Positions 1 through 7,333 of a DNA stretch of 64,000 nt are shown here, in pieces (the first letter of the stretch is position 1; the number at the start of each line of letters is the position of its first letter). The translations under genes were made by a program, and so were the position numbers. The notes beneath the pieces were generated by a model. The model made no database searches. It was not told the origin of the DNA and was given only the letters and a program-made list of their open reading frames with translations. Where the stretch lies: the NCBI GenBank assembly GCA_964392365.1, contig CAYMPH010000012.1, positions 1-64,000 on the forward strand, given 5' to 3'. The DNA comes from CAYMPH01 sp964392365. Lineage in GTDB: Bacteria; Spirochaetota; UBA4802; UBA5550.

Positions 1-15
1 TAAAAATGCGCCATC

Positions 16-131
16 GCCTAACATGGTGTATGTGCTGCGCTTCGGCTAGCGCCTCAGCTTGGCACTCGCCATGAGAGGCCTGGCTCGGCAAATTGCCTTC
101 GGCAACTTCACATACACCAAGGACGTTATAT
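16..131 (+). repeat. attC site 1 (intact)
   Basis: R'' box GCCTAAC at 16-22 and R' box GTTATAT at 125-131, with inner arms GGTGTATGTG and CACATACACC. It belongs to the cassette left of the window. The last six bases belong to cassette 1. Confidence 0.9.
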
Positions 132-153
132 GCAATGGCAAAAAAAATTTCAT

Positions 154-169
154 CCGCCATCCTTGGCGG
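154..169 (+). other. Leader hairpin of cassette 1
   Basis: CCGCCA, loop TCCT, TGGCGG forms a perfect 6-bp stem just inside the cassette start. It is a member of the CA-TCCN-TG hairpin family seen in several cassettes. Confidence 0.6.
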
Positions 170-190
170 TGCTGCATAAAAAAATATTAC

Positions 191-219
191 TTGACTTGTA
201 GTCATTATTTGACTACATT
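191..219 (+). promoter_or_regulatory. Promoter and operator of cassette 1 toxin-antitoxin pair
   Basis: TTGACT (191-196) and TACATT (214-219) are spaced by 17 bp. A perfect inverted repeat TGTAGTC (197-203) / GACTACA (211-217) covers the spacer and the -10, as expected of an autoregulatory antitoxin operator. The predicted transcription start coincides with the toxin ATG at 225, which has no Shine-Dalgarno, so the toxin message may be leaderless. Confidence 0.6.
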
Positions 220-224
220 GACTT

Positions 225-488
225 ATGTTTAAAGTAAGCGTAAAGAAAAAAGCCATCAAAAGTATTGAAAAAATGCCTTTGAAAATTCAAGAGAAAATGG
301 TCTTACTCCTTAAAGATTTAAAGAATAAAGGACCAATTCTTATAGAATGGCCAAACTATAGTAAATTAAATGATAACCTGTATCATTGTCATTTATCCCA
401 TAAATGGGTTGCTTGTTGGAAACATGAAAAGAATACTATTATTATAGAGGTATATTATGCAGGCTCACGTGAAAACGCCCCATATTAA
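225..488 (+). CDS. RelE/HigB-like toxin, cassette 1
   Basis: This 87-residue basic protein has the layout of the RelE/ParE superfamily: an N-terminal Lys-rich helix pair, then beta strands ending in 'HKWVACWKHEKNTIIIEVYYAGSR'-type residues (split here only by description). Family members are ribosome-dependent mRNA interferases or gyrase poisons; which one applies cannot be told. The gene is first in its pair and overlaps the antitoxin gene by 32 bp, the toxin-first order typical of higBA. It is close behind its own promoter and operator. Catalytic residues were not assigned with certainty. Confidence 0.75.
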   Translation: MFKVSVKKKAIKSIEKMPLKIQEKMVLLLKDLKNKGPILIEWPNYSKLNDNLYHCHLSHKWVACWKHEKNTIIIEVYYAGSRENAPY

Positions 489-825
489 AATAGATATAAA
501 TGGAGAAATCCATCCAAAAGTTCTTACTGTATTAAAAGAAGTCTATGGGAAAAAAGTTAAACTCATTAAAGAAAATGATGATGAACTCATTGATATTTTT
601 GAAACAGAATGGTACAAAAAAATAAATTCTCAAATGACGCCCGGGAAAAATATGAAAATATATCGAGAAAATAAAAAAATAACACAAGAAGAATTAGGTA
701 TAAAACTTGGAGGCATATCAAAGCAAAATATTTCTCATATGGAAAGAGGCATAAGGCCAATTAGTTTAAAGAATGCAAAATTATTGGCTAAAATATTTAA
801 TGTTCCAGTTGATCGTTTCATATAA
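457..825 (+). CDS. XRE-family HTH antitoxin, cassette 1
   Basis: This 122-residue protein has an N-terminal extension of about 60 residues, then a classic helix-turn-helix domain (about residues 65-122) containing 'ITQEELGIKLGG', 'SKQNISHMERGIRPIS' and 'NAKLLAKIFNV'. It overlaps the upstream RelE/HigB-like toxin gene, so the two are translationally coupled. It is expected to bind the toxin and the TGTAGTC-N7-GACTACA operator. The overlap means the true start could be slightly later; the length otherwise fits HigA-type antitoxins with an added N-terminal region. Confidence 0.78.
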   Translation: MQAHVKTPHIKIDINGEIHPKVLTVLKEVYGKKVKLIKENDDELIDIFETEWYKKINSQMTPGKNMKIYRENKKITQEELGIKLGGISKQNISHMERGIRPISLKNAKLLAKIFNVPVDRFI

Positions 826-840
826 TTAAAACTCATCACC

Positions 841-868
841 TGCCTTCGAACATCCATGTTCTCAGGCA
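841..868 (+). other. Trailer hairpin of cassette 1
   Basis: Two-part stem between the antitoxin stop and attC: outer TGCCT/AGGCA, a 2x2 internal loop, then GAACA, loop TCCA, TGTTC. It shares the CA-TCCN-TG core with the leader hairpins. Confidence 0.6.
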
Positions 869-898
869 TATGAAATATTTTCTATTTTTTGCCACAGC

Positions 899-1014
899 AT
901 ATAACATGGTGTATGTGCTGCGCTTCGGCTGGAGCCTCAGCTTGGCACTCGCCATGAGAAGCCTGGCTCGGCAAATCGCCTTCGGCGACTTCACATACAC
1001 CAGGCACGTTAAGC
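899..1014 (+). repeat. attC site 2 (intact)
   Basis: R'' ATATAAC at 899-905 is exactly complementary to the R' GTTATAT that opens cassette 1. R' GTTAAGC at 1008-1014 opens cassette 2. Inner arms are of the GGTGTATGTG type. Confidence 0.9.
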
Positions 1015-1042
1015 GCCATAATTTTTTTAAAGTAGATTTAAA

Positions 1043-1921
1043 ATGAAAATAAACCACAGAATATGTACTTTTAATAATGAACGATTTAAAAAAGAAATTG
1101 ATAAATTAAATGTCCCTTATGAATTTACAGATAATATTAAATCAATTGTTTTGAATATTTATGAAAATGATCTATTGTGGAATAAAATTGAAAAGCTAAT
1201 AAAAAAGTATAATTTATTAGATTCGATAACTACTGAATTTAGCAAAGAAGAAATTGATGAAGCAGACTGGTTTATATTAAGATCAAAAGGTCATTTTGGA
1301 TTTCCACAACCAGAAGATGATTATAAAAAAGTATCATATAATTTAAATAATTATTGTGACAGGTGTGACAGAGGATTAATACAAAAAGCACCCATTAGAT
1401 TTAAAAATCACCCAAAGAAGCATAGTCACTTTTTCCAATTGAATTGGATTTTTGATGAATTTTTTATTAATAAAGAAGTAAAAAATATTTTTGAAAAAAA
1501 TAAAATTTGTAATGTTGAATATATAAATCCAATAATTCACAAGAGTGATGAAAAAATATTAGATTATTATCAGTTAAAAATAATTAAAACATTAAACCAA
1601 GGTTTATATACCAAAAATTTAAAAAGTGAAATGTGTTCTTTTGATAAAAGTGAAAATAAAATTAAAGATGAAGAATGGTGTTACAGATATCCAAGAAACT
1701 ATCCCGCATGTAATAATATAAAATATAATTATCCCGAAAAAGATTTTATAAAGTTCAACAAAAATATATTCAATTCTTCATTTGAAATTGTAAAAAGTTA
1801 TGAATATTTTGGTTCTGGAGGAGAATCTCATAAACTGATTATTATTTCTAAAAGAATTAAAAAAATAATTGAAGAAAATAAATTTCGTGGTTTAGAATTC
1901 GTACCTATAAAAACAATATAA
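1043..1921 (+). CDS. Hypothetical protein, possibly Imm11/DUF1629-like, cassette 2
   Basis: This 292-residue soluble protein is rich in Lys, Asn and Ile. It has a CxxC motif near residue 110 ('YCDRCDRG') and a C-terminal stretch 'IIEENKFRGLEFVPI' that recalls the ending of DUF1629/Imm11 immunity proteins and double-CXXCG proteins. That resemblance is from memory and covers only part of the protein. No signal peptide or membrane segment is visible. The ATG at 1043 has no clear Shine-Dalgarno. It is the only gene of its cassette, which has matched, extended complementary ends. Confidence 0.55.
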   Translation: MKINHRICTFNNERFKKEIDKLNVPYEFTDNIKSIVLNIYENDLLWNKIEKLIKKYNLLDSITTEFSKEEIDEADWFILRSKGHFGFPQPEDDYKKVSYNLNNYCDRCDRGLIQKAPIRFKNHPKKHSHFFQLNWIFDEFFINKEVKNIFEKNKICNVEYINPIIHKSDEKILDYYQLKIIKTLNQGLYTKNLKSEMCSFDKSENKIKDEEWCYRYPRNYPACNNIKYNYPEKDFIKFNKNIFNSSFEIVKSYEYFGSGGESHKLIIISKRIKKIIEENKFRGLEFVPIKTI

Positions 1922-1933
1922 AAAAATTACGGC

Positions 1934-2049
1934 GCCTAACATGGTGTAAACGCTGCGCTTCGGCTGGCGCCTCCGCTTGGCGCTCGCCATAAAAGAACTG
2001 GCTCGGCACATCGCCTTCGGCGACGTCGCTTACACCAGGGACGTTGTAC
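1934..2049 (+). repeat. attC site 3 (intact)
   Basis: R'' GCCTAAC at 1934-1940 and R' GTTGTAC at 2043-2049. Inner arms are the variant GGTGTAAACG / CGCTTACACC. Confidence 0.9.
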
Positions 2050-2069
2050 GCAATGGCAACAAATCATTA

Positions 2070-2089
2070 ACCGGCCATCCATGGCCGGT
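2070..2089 (+). other. Leader hairpin of cassette 3
   Basis: ACCGGCCA, loop TCCA, TGGCCGGT gives a perfect 8-bp stem followed by a short T-rich stretch, 18 bp before the gene start. It belongs to the CA-TCCN-TG hairpin family. Confidence 0.65.
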
Positions 2090-2107
2090 ATAATTTTTAG
2101 GTAAAAC

Positions 2108-2791
2108 ATGAAATATATTATTTTTACTTTTTCAGTAATATTTATAACTTATAACGTAAGTTACTCTGATTTTGTTATATCTAAAAATACTTTTCATAGA
2201 GCAGCTGAAATAGGAGATAAAGAATCAGTTAAATTATTTATTAATAAAGGTTTAGATGTAAATCTGCGAGATGATAGAGATTTAACTCCAATTCATTGGG
2301 CAGCATCACGAGGGTTTATTGAAATTGTCAAAATTTTATTTGAAAATGGCGCAGATATCAATGCAAAAAGTAAAAAAAATGGTTTAACTCCACTTATAGC
2401 CGCTTCATATAGTGATTATTATGGAAATAAAGAAGTAGTTGAGTTTTTATTAAATCGAGGCGCTAATATTAATGAAAAAGATATAGATGATAACACTGCA
2501 TTGCATATTTCAATTAGTTATTGTAATTTACCTATTTTTACATTATTAATCAAACATGGCATTGATGTTTATATAAAAAATAAAAAAGGAGAAACTCCTT
2601 TAGATTTAGCAAAAGCAAATAAAAATAATTATAAATGTATTGAGGTTAGTAATAAATTTTATAAAAAAAATGCTTTTATTGATGTTTTGGAATATGAAAC
2701 TTTATTTAATCGTTTAAAGTATTTACCAATTTTTATAATAATTTTTATTCTTATAGCATTTTTAATTTATAGAAAAAAAAGTTCTTTATAA
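2108..2791 (+). CDS. Membrane-anchored ankyrin-repeat protein, cassette 3
   Basis: The 227-residue product has a signal peptide (about residues 1-21), four ankyrin repeats at about residues 28-165 ('AAEIGDKESVKLFINKGLDV', 'PIHWAASRGFIEIVKILFENGA', 'PLIAASYSDYYGNKEVVEFLL', 'ALHISISYCNLPIFTLLIKHG') and one C-terminal membrane helix with a positively charged tail (about 203-227). Repeats would face the periplasm. Ankyrin repeats mediate protein-protein binding, and no catalytic domain is present. The start is supported by AGGT six bases upstream of the ATG. Confidence 0.85.
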   Translation: MKYIIFTFSVIFITYNVSYSDFVISKNTFHRAAEIGDKESVKLFINKGLDVNLRDDRDLTPIHWAASRGFIEIVKILFENGADINAKSKKNGLTPLIAASYSDYYGNKEVVEFLLNRGANINEKDIDDNTALHISISYCNLPIFTLLIKHGIDVYIKNKKGETPLDLAKANKNNYKCIEVSNKFYKKNAFIDVLEYETLFNRLKYLPIFIIIFILIAFLIYRKKSSL

Positions 2792-2803
2792 AACAATATA
2801 CCT

Positions 2804-2831
2804 TGCCTTCGTCCATCCGTGGACTCAGGCA
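2804..2831 (+). other. Trailer hairpin of cassette 3
   Basis: TGCCT/AGGCA outer stem, 2x2 internal loop, then GTCCA, loop TCCG, TGGAC. It has the same architecture as the cassette 1 trailer, but the inner stem is changed on both sides, which is a compensatory change. Confidence 0.6.
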
Positions 2832-2861
2832 TTATAAAATTGTTACTGATGTCGCCACAGC

Positions 2862-2981
2862 GTACAACATGGTGTAAACGCTGCGTTCGCGAAAGGACTC
2901 ACTTAGCTTCGCCATGAAAGACCTGGCTCAGCACATTGCGCAAAAGGCTGCGCAACGTCACATACACCAGGCACGTTATAT
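2862..2981 (+). repeat. attC site 4 (mosaic arms)
   Basis: R'' GTACAAC (2862-2868) exactly complements the cassette 3 start GTTGTAC. R' is GTTATAT (2975-2981). The left arm is GGTGTAAACG but the right arm is CACATACACC, so the two halves come from different subtypes. Confidence 0.88.
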
Positions 2982-3025
2982 GCCATTGCTCTGCCCTCTG
3001 TGGGCATGAAATAGTCGTAAGAAAA

Positions 3026-3047
3026 CAACTGGCATCCGTGCCAGTTG
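3026..3047 (+). other. Leader hairpin of cassette 4
   Basis: CAACTGGCA, loop TCCG, TGCCAGTTG is a perfect 9-bp stem ending 18 bp before the gene start and followed by a T-rich run. It is a CA-TCCN-TG family member. Confidence 0.65.
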
Positions 3048-3065
3048 AAACTTTAAGTTTTTTTA

Positions 3066-3698
3066 ATGGAAAATAACATGAATACATTTAATCAAACTTT
3101 TCAATCCATGGAAAAAAATATTAGTTTACAATTAATCAAATTGGGGTTTAAATTATCAGACTTATCTATTACTGAAACACCTGGTAGTATGGGTGTTTTT
3201 GCATCTGCTCATTATTTAGAAAATCGAATTGGATTTTTCATGAATAAGAATAGAAAGTTTATCAGATTAAGTACAGCACCTTTAAGGCTTGAATTAGATT
3301 TGGATTTTGGGTGGGGGGAAAGTTCGTTTAGTATTTATGAACTTTATAAATTAGAAGGTGACTTTAATTTTCCTGAACGTACACATGATTTATATGAAGC
3401 AATGTATGAAGCAAGTCAGCTTCAGGCTGAATTTGAACGTTTAATTAACATTTTTGAAAGATGCGGGAAAAGGTTTTTATCTAATGACATATCTCTAAAA
3501 CATGATTTAGAAAACCAAAGATCAAAATATGCTGATATAGCAGCAAATGAAAAAATTTTCAATAAAGCTGAAAAAGCATTCAAGGCTCATCTTTGGCACG
3601 AAGTTGTATTATTATTGGAAGATAATGAAAAATATTTAAGTGAATTAAATAAAAAACGGTTACAGTATGCTAGAAAAATGGTCAATCGGATCACTTAA
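3066..3698 (+). CDS. Hypothetical protein, cassette 4
   Basis: This is a 210-residue soluble protein of unrecognised family. The N-terminal half looks mixed alpha/beta ('GVFASAHYLENRIGFFMNKN'); the C-terminal half (about 115-210) is strongly helical and charged and could form a coiled coil or helical bundle. No signal peptide or membrane segment is seen. ATGs at 3066 and 3078 are both possible, and neither has a strong ribosome site. About 190 bp of AT-rich sequence without an evident gene follows before attC 5. Confidence 0.6.
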   Translation: MENNMNTFNQTFQSMEKNISLQLIKLGFKLSDLSITETPGSMGVFASAHYLENRIGFFMNKNRKFIRLSTAPLRLELDLDFGWGESSFSIYELYKLEGDFNFPERTHDLYEAMYEASQLQAEFERLINIFERCGKRFLSNDISLKHDLENQRSKYADIAANEKIFNKAEKAFKAHLWHEVVLLLEDNEKYLSELNKKRLQYARKMVNRIT

Positions 3699-3886
3699 TA
3701 AACTGCTTAGCTAAAAGTTTTTCCAATAAAGGAAAATCGACATTATCTTTTTATAAGAATACCATAAATTAAAAAATTCGGAAAAGTCTTCGTTAGAATA
3801 CTGTTTATTATAGAAACTCAAGCTCAACATCGTGTTTCGCTTGATTATATTTTATGGAAAAAAAGAATAAAGGGCAGAGCAACAGC

Positions 3887-4004
3887 ATATAACATGGTGT
3901 AAACGCTGCGTTCGCGAAAGGACTCACTTGGCACTCGCCATGAAAAGACTGGCTCGGCACATTGCGGCAGAGCCGCAACGTCGCTTACACCAAGCACGTT
4001 AGAT
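3887..4004 (+). repeat. attC site 5 (intact)
   Basis: R'' ATATAAC (3887-3893) complements the cassette 4 start. R' is GTTAGAT (3998-4004). Arms are the GGTGTAAACG / CGCTTACACC subtype. Confidence 0.9.
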
Positions 4005-4047
4005 GCAATTGGTCAGCTATCAAGACAAAAAAAGGCAAAGGAAAATA

Positions 4048-4419
4048 ATGAGTGATACATATAGTTTTTCTCATACAAATAAAGGAGAAACTCTTGTTTA
4101 TACTGAAGGTAAAAATATTTTACATGCTGAAGTAATATGGAATGATAATATTACACATTTTTATACTGATTCAGTATACTCGTATGAATATGGTTACATG
4201 GATGAATTAACTGATGAAAAAAGATTAGAAATAATTCATAGAATTATTGATTATTTAAGTAAAAGAGATAAACCATTATTTTCATATAATAAAATTATTG
4301 TTTATATAAATTATAAAGAAAAATTAAAAATAGAAATTGAAAAAATTGTTAATGATTTCATGCTTAATAAAAAATATAAATTATCAATAGAATATAATGA
4401 AAATGAGATTTATAATTAA
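4048..4419 (+). CDS. Hypothetical protein, cassette 5
   Basis: This 123-residue soluble acidic protein belongs to no family I recognise. An upstream in-frame ATG at 4003 lies inside the attC R' box. The ATG at 4048 follows AAAGGA at the right distance and is the better start. The middle part has many aromatic residues ('YSYEYGYMDELTDEKRLEI') and the rest alternates predicted helix and strand. It is the only gene of its cassette. Confidence 0.6.
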   Translation: MSDTYSFSHTNKGETLVYTEGKNILHAEVIWNDNITHFYTDSVYSYEYGYMDELTDEKRLEIIHRIIDYLSKRDKPLFSYNKIIVYINYKEKLKIEIEKIVNDFMLNKKYKLSIEYNENEIYN

Positions 4420-4453
4420 TTTATAGTCTTTCAACAAAAAGCTGAACAACTGG

Positions 4454-4574
4454 ATCTAACATGGTGTATGTGCTGCGTTCGCGAAAGGACTCACTTGGCA
4501 CTCGCCATGAAAAAACTGGCTCGGCACATTGAGACAAAAGCGGCTCAACGTCACATACACCAGGGACGTTATAT
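4454..4574 (+). repeat. attC site 6 (intact)
   Basis: R'' ATCTAAC (4454-4460) complements the cassette 5 start GTTAGAT. R' is GTTATAT (4568-4574). Arms are the GGTGTATGTG / CACATACACC subtype. Confidence 0.9.
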
Positions 4575-4605
4575 GCAATACCGCGCAAATTTTTATAAAG
4601 GAAAC

Positions 4606-4623
4606 GTCGGCATCCGTGCCGGC
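4606..4623 (+). other. Leader hairpin of cassette 6
   Basis: GTCGGCA, loop TCCG, TGCCGGC is a 7-bp stem with one T.G wobble. It is a CA-TCCN-TG family member about 80 bp upstream of the gene. Confidence 0.55.
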
Positions 4624-4704
4624 TGTAGAAAAAAATATATTGTAAAAAACTAACTAATTATTATAGAAATAATTATTTTACTATATTGAAGTAAGAGGAA
4701 GAAT

Positions 4705-5046
4705 ATGATTTCAAAAGTTGAATTAAAAACAATGTTTAAAAATATTTCTAAAGATACATCTTGGGACATGAAAGGTAAAATGTTATGGGGCTACTTTTTC
4801 TTTGATATAAGTGAAGAAAAATTAAAAAAAGCATCGAAAAAACTTCAAAAATTAGATTATAAAGTTGTAGGAATATTTCAAACTGATGATCAGACTTCAT
4901 ATGTTTTGCATATTGAAAAAGAAGAAATTCATTCGGTTGATTCTCTTTTTAATAGAAATAAAGAATTATATAAATTTGCAGAAGATAATAGCATAGAATG
5001 CTATGATGGAATGGATGTAGGGCCAATAATTAAAAAAAAGAAGTAA
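4705..5046 (+). CDS. RraB-family protein, cassette 6
   Basis: This 113-residue protein matches the RraB family (ribonuclease E inhibitor B, PF06877-like): 'LWGYFFFDISEEKLKKASKKL', 'YVLHIEKEEIHSVDSLFNRN' and the characteristic C-terminal 'YDGMDVGPI'. RraB binds RNase E and modulates mRNA decay in gamma-proteobacteria; many family members in other phyla have untested roles. A strong AGAGGAAG precedes the ATG. A second family member with a lipoprotein signal is in cassette 19 at 15212. The two share the order of motifs and the 'EKEEIH' and 'YDGMD' blocks. Confidence 0.8.
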   Translation: MISKVELKTMFKNISKDTSWDMKGKMLWGYFFFDISEEKLKKASKKLQKLDYKVVGIFQTDDQTSYVLHIEKEEIHSVDSLFNRNKELYKFAEDNSIECYDGMDVGPIIKKKK

Positions 5047-5067
5047 GATTAAAATTTTTATTATTAA

Positions 5068-5092
5068 TGCCTTCGCCATCGTGGCTCCGGCA
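5068..5092 (+). other. Trailer hairpin of cassette 6
   Basis: TGCC/GGCA outer stem with internal loop, then GCCA, loop TCG, TGGC. It is a shortened version of the trailer hairpins of cassettes 1 and 3. Confidence 0.5.
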
Positions 5093-5116
5093 AATTTTCT
5101 GTAAGTGCGGTACAGC

Positions 5117-5237
5117 ATTTAACATGGTGTAAACGCTGCGTTCGCGAAAGGACTCACTTGGCACTCGCCATGAAAGGCCTGGCTCAGCACATTGCGCAAA
5201 AGGCCGCGTAACGTCACATACACCAGGCACGTTAGAC
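5117..5237 (+). repeat. attC site 7 (mosaic arms)
   Basis: R'' ATTTAAC (5117-5123; one mismatch to the cassette 6 start) and R' GTTAGAC (5231-5237). The left arm is GGTGTAAACG and the right arm CACATACACC, another mosaic. Confidence 0.88.
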
Positions 5238-5282
5238 GCCATAAAAATGCTAAAAATTTTTTTTGATTCAAAATAATAATAC

Positions 5283-5311
5283 TTGACGTTACTAACGATA
5301 TCTGTTATTAT
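5283..5311 (+). promoter_or_regulatory. Promoter of cassette 7 higBA-like pair
   Basis: TTGACG (5283-5288) and TATTAT (5306-5311) are spaced by 17 bp. A TAAC...GTTA inverted element lies between them. The predicted start of transcription falls on the toxin ATG at 5318, with no ribosome site, as in cassette 1. Confidence 0.6.
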
Positions 5312-5317
5312 TGAATC

Positions 5318-5599
5318 ATGATAAGATCCTTCAAATCAAAAGAATCTAAAAAAATATGGGATGGTGAATTTTCTAAAAAATTACCAACTGATATTCAAAA
5401 GATTATAAGACGGAAATTGAGAATGTTAAATAACTCAACTACTTTGGCTGATTTACTAATTCCACCATCAAATAATCTTGAACAACTAAAAGGTGATCGA
5501 AAAGGTCAATATAGCATAAGAATCAATAATCAATGGAGAATTTGCTTCGAATGGAAAGATGGAGATTGTCATAATATTGAAGTTATTGATTATCATTAA
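5318..5599 (+). CDS. higB: HigB-like toxin (RelE/ParE superfamily), cassette 7
   Basis: This 93-residue protein of the plasmid-maintenance killer type has 'MIRSFKSKESKKIWDGEFSK' at the start, 'PPSNNLEQLKGDRKGQYSIR' in the middle and 'INNQWRICFEWKDGDCHNIE' near the end. These are hallmarks of HigB ribosome-dependent mRNA interferases. It lies 17 bp upstream of a HigA-type antitoxin gene, toxin first as usual for the family. It has its own promoter and probably a leaderless start. Confidence 0.9.
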   Translation: MIRSFKSKESKKIWDGEFSKKLPTDIQKIIRRKLRMLNNSTTLADLLIPPSNNLEQLKGDRKGQYSIRINNQWRICFEWKDGDCHNIEVIDYH

Positions 5600-5616
5600 T
5601 CAGGAAGGGAAATAAG

Positions 5617-5925
5617 ATGAAAAAAATACCAAATATACATCCAGGGGAAATTTTAGATGAAGAATTTCTTAAGCCACTTGAAATTACTGCTTATAGAATA
5701 GCTAAAGAAACAAAAATATCCCAAACAAGAATTTCTGAAATTATTAAAGGTAAACGAAGAATTACTGCTGATACAGCATTACGTTTTAGTAAATTTTTTG
5801 GGAACTCCCCTCAATTTTGGCTTGGTTTACAAAACGATTTTGATCTTGAAGAAGAAATTCATTTAAAATCAAAAGTACTTAATACTATTCATAATTTTAA
5901 TGAATTGAATTTATCTCACATTTAA
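5617..5925 (+). CDS. higA: HigA-like antitoxin, cassette 7
   Basis: This 102-residue protein opens with the family signature 'IHPGEILDEEFLKPLEIT' and carries an XRE-type HTH at about residues 24-80, ending in 'FWLGLQNDFDLE'. HigA neutralises HigB and represses the pair's promoter. GGAAGGG precedes the ATG. The cassette ends (GTTAGACGCC... and ...GGCGTCTAAC) match perfectly over 10 bp. Confidence 0.92.
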   Translation: MKKIPNIHPGEILDEEFLKPLEITAYRIAKETKISQTRISEIIKGKRRITADTALRFSKFFGNSPQFWLGLQNDFDLEEEIHLKSKVLNTIHNFNELNLSHI

Positions 5926-5957
5926 ATATAATACTGTTAAAGTCGCATTTTAACGGC

Positions 5958-6075
5958 GTCTAACATGGTGTAAACGCTGCGTTCGCGAAAGGACTCACTT
6001 GGCACTCGCCATGAAAGGACTGGCTCGGCACATTGCGGCAGAGCCGCAACGTCGCTTATACCAGGCACGTTAGAC
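5958..6075 (+). repeat. attC site 8 (intact)
   Basis: R'' GTCTAAC (5958-5964) complements the cassette 7 start. R' is GTTAGAC (6069-6075). Arms are the GGTGTAAACG / CGCTTATACC subtype. Confidence 0.9.
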
Positions 6076-6122
6076 GAAAGAAGCATAAAATTAAATTATA
6101 AAAAAAATTTAAGGAGATTAAT

Positions 6123-6595
6123 ATGGTATTAAAATATTTACTAGAAGAAAATAATGAACTTATATTTAAAACAGACTATCTAGGTCGAATAAATTTATTT
6201 ATTAATAATATTAAACAAAAAAAACAGGTTCATTCATTAGTCAATGGAAAATAACATTAAATAATGGCACTACAAGAAATGTTAAAATAGGAAATGATTT
6301 TATTTTGATGTTCTTTTTTGAGCCAAAAATAAAAATTGATAATGAAGTAATTACTCTTGGACGAAAATTTTCATGGTGGGAAATATTTATAAGTGTATTA
6401 CCATTATTTTTTGTAATTAGTGGTGGGTTTCTGGGAGCATTACTTGGACTAATTTCATTTTATATAAATATAAATATATGTAGAAATAATAATTCAATAT
6501 TAAAAAAAGTAATATTAACTCTTTCTTCGACAATATTAACATTTATTATTTTGGTAATAATTGCAGAAATATTGCAGAAACTGATTTCTTCCTAG
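6123..6595 (+). pseudogene. Frameshifted membrane-protein gene, cassette 8
   Basis: From ATG 6123 (AAGGAG just upstream) the frame encodes 'MVLKYLLEENNELIFKTDYL' and runs to a run of eight A at 6217-6224. Beyond it the same frame stops quickly. The -1 frame continues sensibly as 'SQWKITLNNGTTRNVKIG' into 'FFFEPKIKIDNEVITLGRKF' and two to three membrane helices, ending at 6595. One base missing in the A run would join them into a protein of about 157 residues. It could be a sequencing error, a real pseudogene or transcriptional slippage. An in-frame TTG at 6305 could start only the distal 96 residues. Family unknown. Confidence 0.7.
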
Positions 6596-6607
6596 TATGC
6601 TTCCTTC

Positions 6608-6670
6608 GTCTAACATGGTGTATTTGCTGCGCTGTGCTTGGCTTCACCATGAAAGGCCTGGCTCAGAAAT
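6608..6670 (+). repeat. attC site 9, truncated (right half missing)
   Basis: R'' GTCTAAC (6608-6614) complements the cassette 8 start and the left arm and centre are recognisable up to about 6670. The right arm and R' box are absent, so this site should no longer recombine. The VapBC genes that follow are fused to cassette 8. Confidence 0.8.
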
Positions 6671-6684
6671 GCATATAAAAATGC

Positions 6685-6719
6685 TTGACAGTGCATATAA
6701 AATTATATATCATATGCAC
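6685..6719 (+). promoter_or_regulatory. vapBC promoter with operator
   Basis: TTGACA (6685-6690), a 17-bp spacer and TATCAT (6708-6713) make a near-consensus sigma-70-type promoter. A perfect inverted repeat GTGCATAT (6691-6698) / ATATGCAC (6712-6719) covers spacer and -10, a likely VapB or VapBC operator. Confidence 0.75.
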
Positions 6720-6733
6720 AAAAGGAGTATACA

Positions 6734-6925
6734 ATGAGAACTACAATTGACTTACCTGAAAAATTAATAACTGAAGCAATGAAATTAACAAACATAAACA
6801 CTAAAACTAATGTAATAATAGAAGCTTTAGAAAATTTAATCCAAAAAGAAAAAATTAAAGATTTAAAAAACTATTTTGGGAAAATTGATCTAAATATTGA
6901 TTTAAATAAAATGAGAAAAAGATGA
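6734..6925 (+). CDS. vapB: VapB-like antitoxin
   Basis: This 63-residue protein begins with a ribbon-helix-helix type segment 'MRTTIDLPEKLITEAMKLTN' and ends in a short charged tail that should bind the toxin. AAAGGAG precedes the ATG. The gene overlaps vapC by 4 bp. It is expected to bind the GTGCATAT/ATATGCAC operator. It is the first gene after the truncated attC 9. Confidence 0.85.
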   Translation: MRTTIDLPEKLITEAMKLTNINTKTNVIIEALENLIQKEKIKDLKNYFGKIDLNIDLNKMRKR

Positions 6926-7314
6926 GCCTTGTTTTGGTAGATTCATCTGTATGGATTGAATTTTTCCGTGGAAGTAAAAATGTTGATATTGAAAAATTTA
7001 ATACCTTAATAGATAATAATCAAATTTGTATAAATGAATTAATCATCTCTGAATTATTTCCTTCACTAATCCATAAAAAAAAATTTAAAATTATTGAACT
7101 GTTAAAAACAGTTAGAACTATTCCAATAAAAATTGATTGGAATGAGCTAATAGATTATCAAACTATAAATTTAAAAAATGGAATAAACAATATTGGAATA
7201 CCTGATTTAATTATAATGCAGAATTCTTTGCAAAATGATTTATTATTGTATTCTTTAGACAAGCATTTCCAACTTTTGAAAAAAGTACATAAGTGTAAAC
7301 TGTTTACAAATTGA
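6922..7314 (+). CDS. vapC: VapC-like PIN-domain toxin
   Basis: This 130-residue PIN-domain ribonuclease keeps the acidic metal-binding residues expected of VapC: Asp7 ('VLVDSSVWIEFF'), Glu44 ('IISELF'), Asp95 ('IGIPDLIIM') and Asp113 ('LYSLDKHF'). Toxins of this family cleave tRNA or rRNA and are inhibited by VapB. The 4-bp overlap with vapB implies coupled translation. The pair shares the following attC 10 but lacks an intact attC in front. Confidence 0.9.
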   Translation: MSLVLVDSSVWIEFFRGSKNVDIEKFNTLIDNNQICINELIISELFPSLIHKKKFKIIELLKTVRTIPIKIDWNELIDYQTINLKNGINNIGIPDLIIMQNSLQNDLLLYSLDKHFQLLKKVHKCKLFTN

Positions 7315-7333
7315 TTCTTATCTTGGCCACTTC

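Noticed and set aside
836..1057. Reading frames inside attC copies on either strand (for example 836-1057, 2899-3087, 5030-5242 on -, 4468-4653 and 7348-7533 on +)
   Set aside because: They repeat in every attC copy, have no ribosome site and follow the repeat sequence; they are by-products of the GC-richer attC stem.
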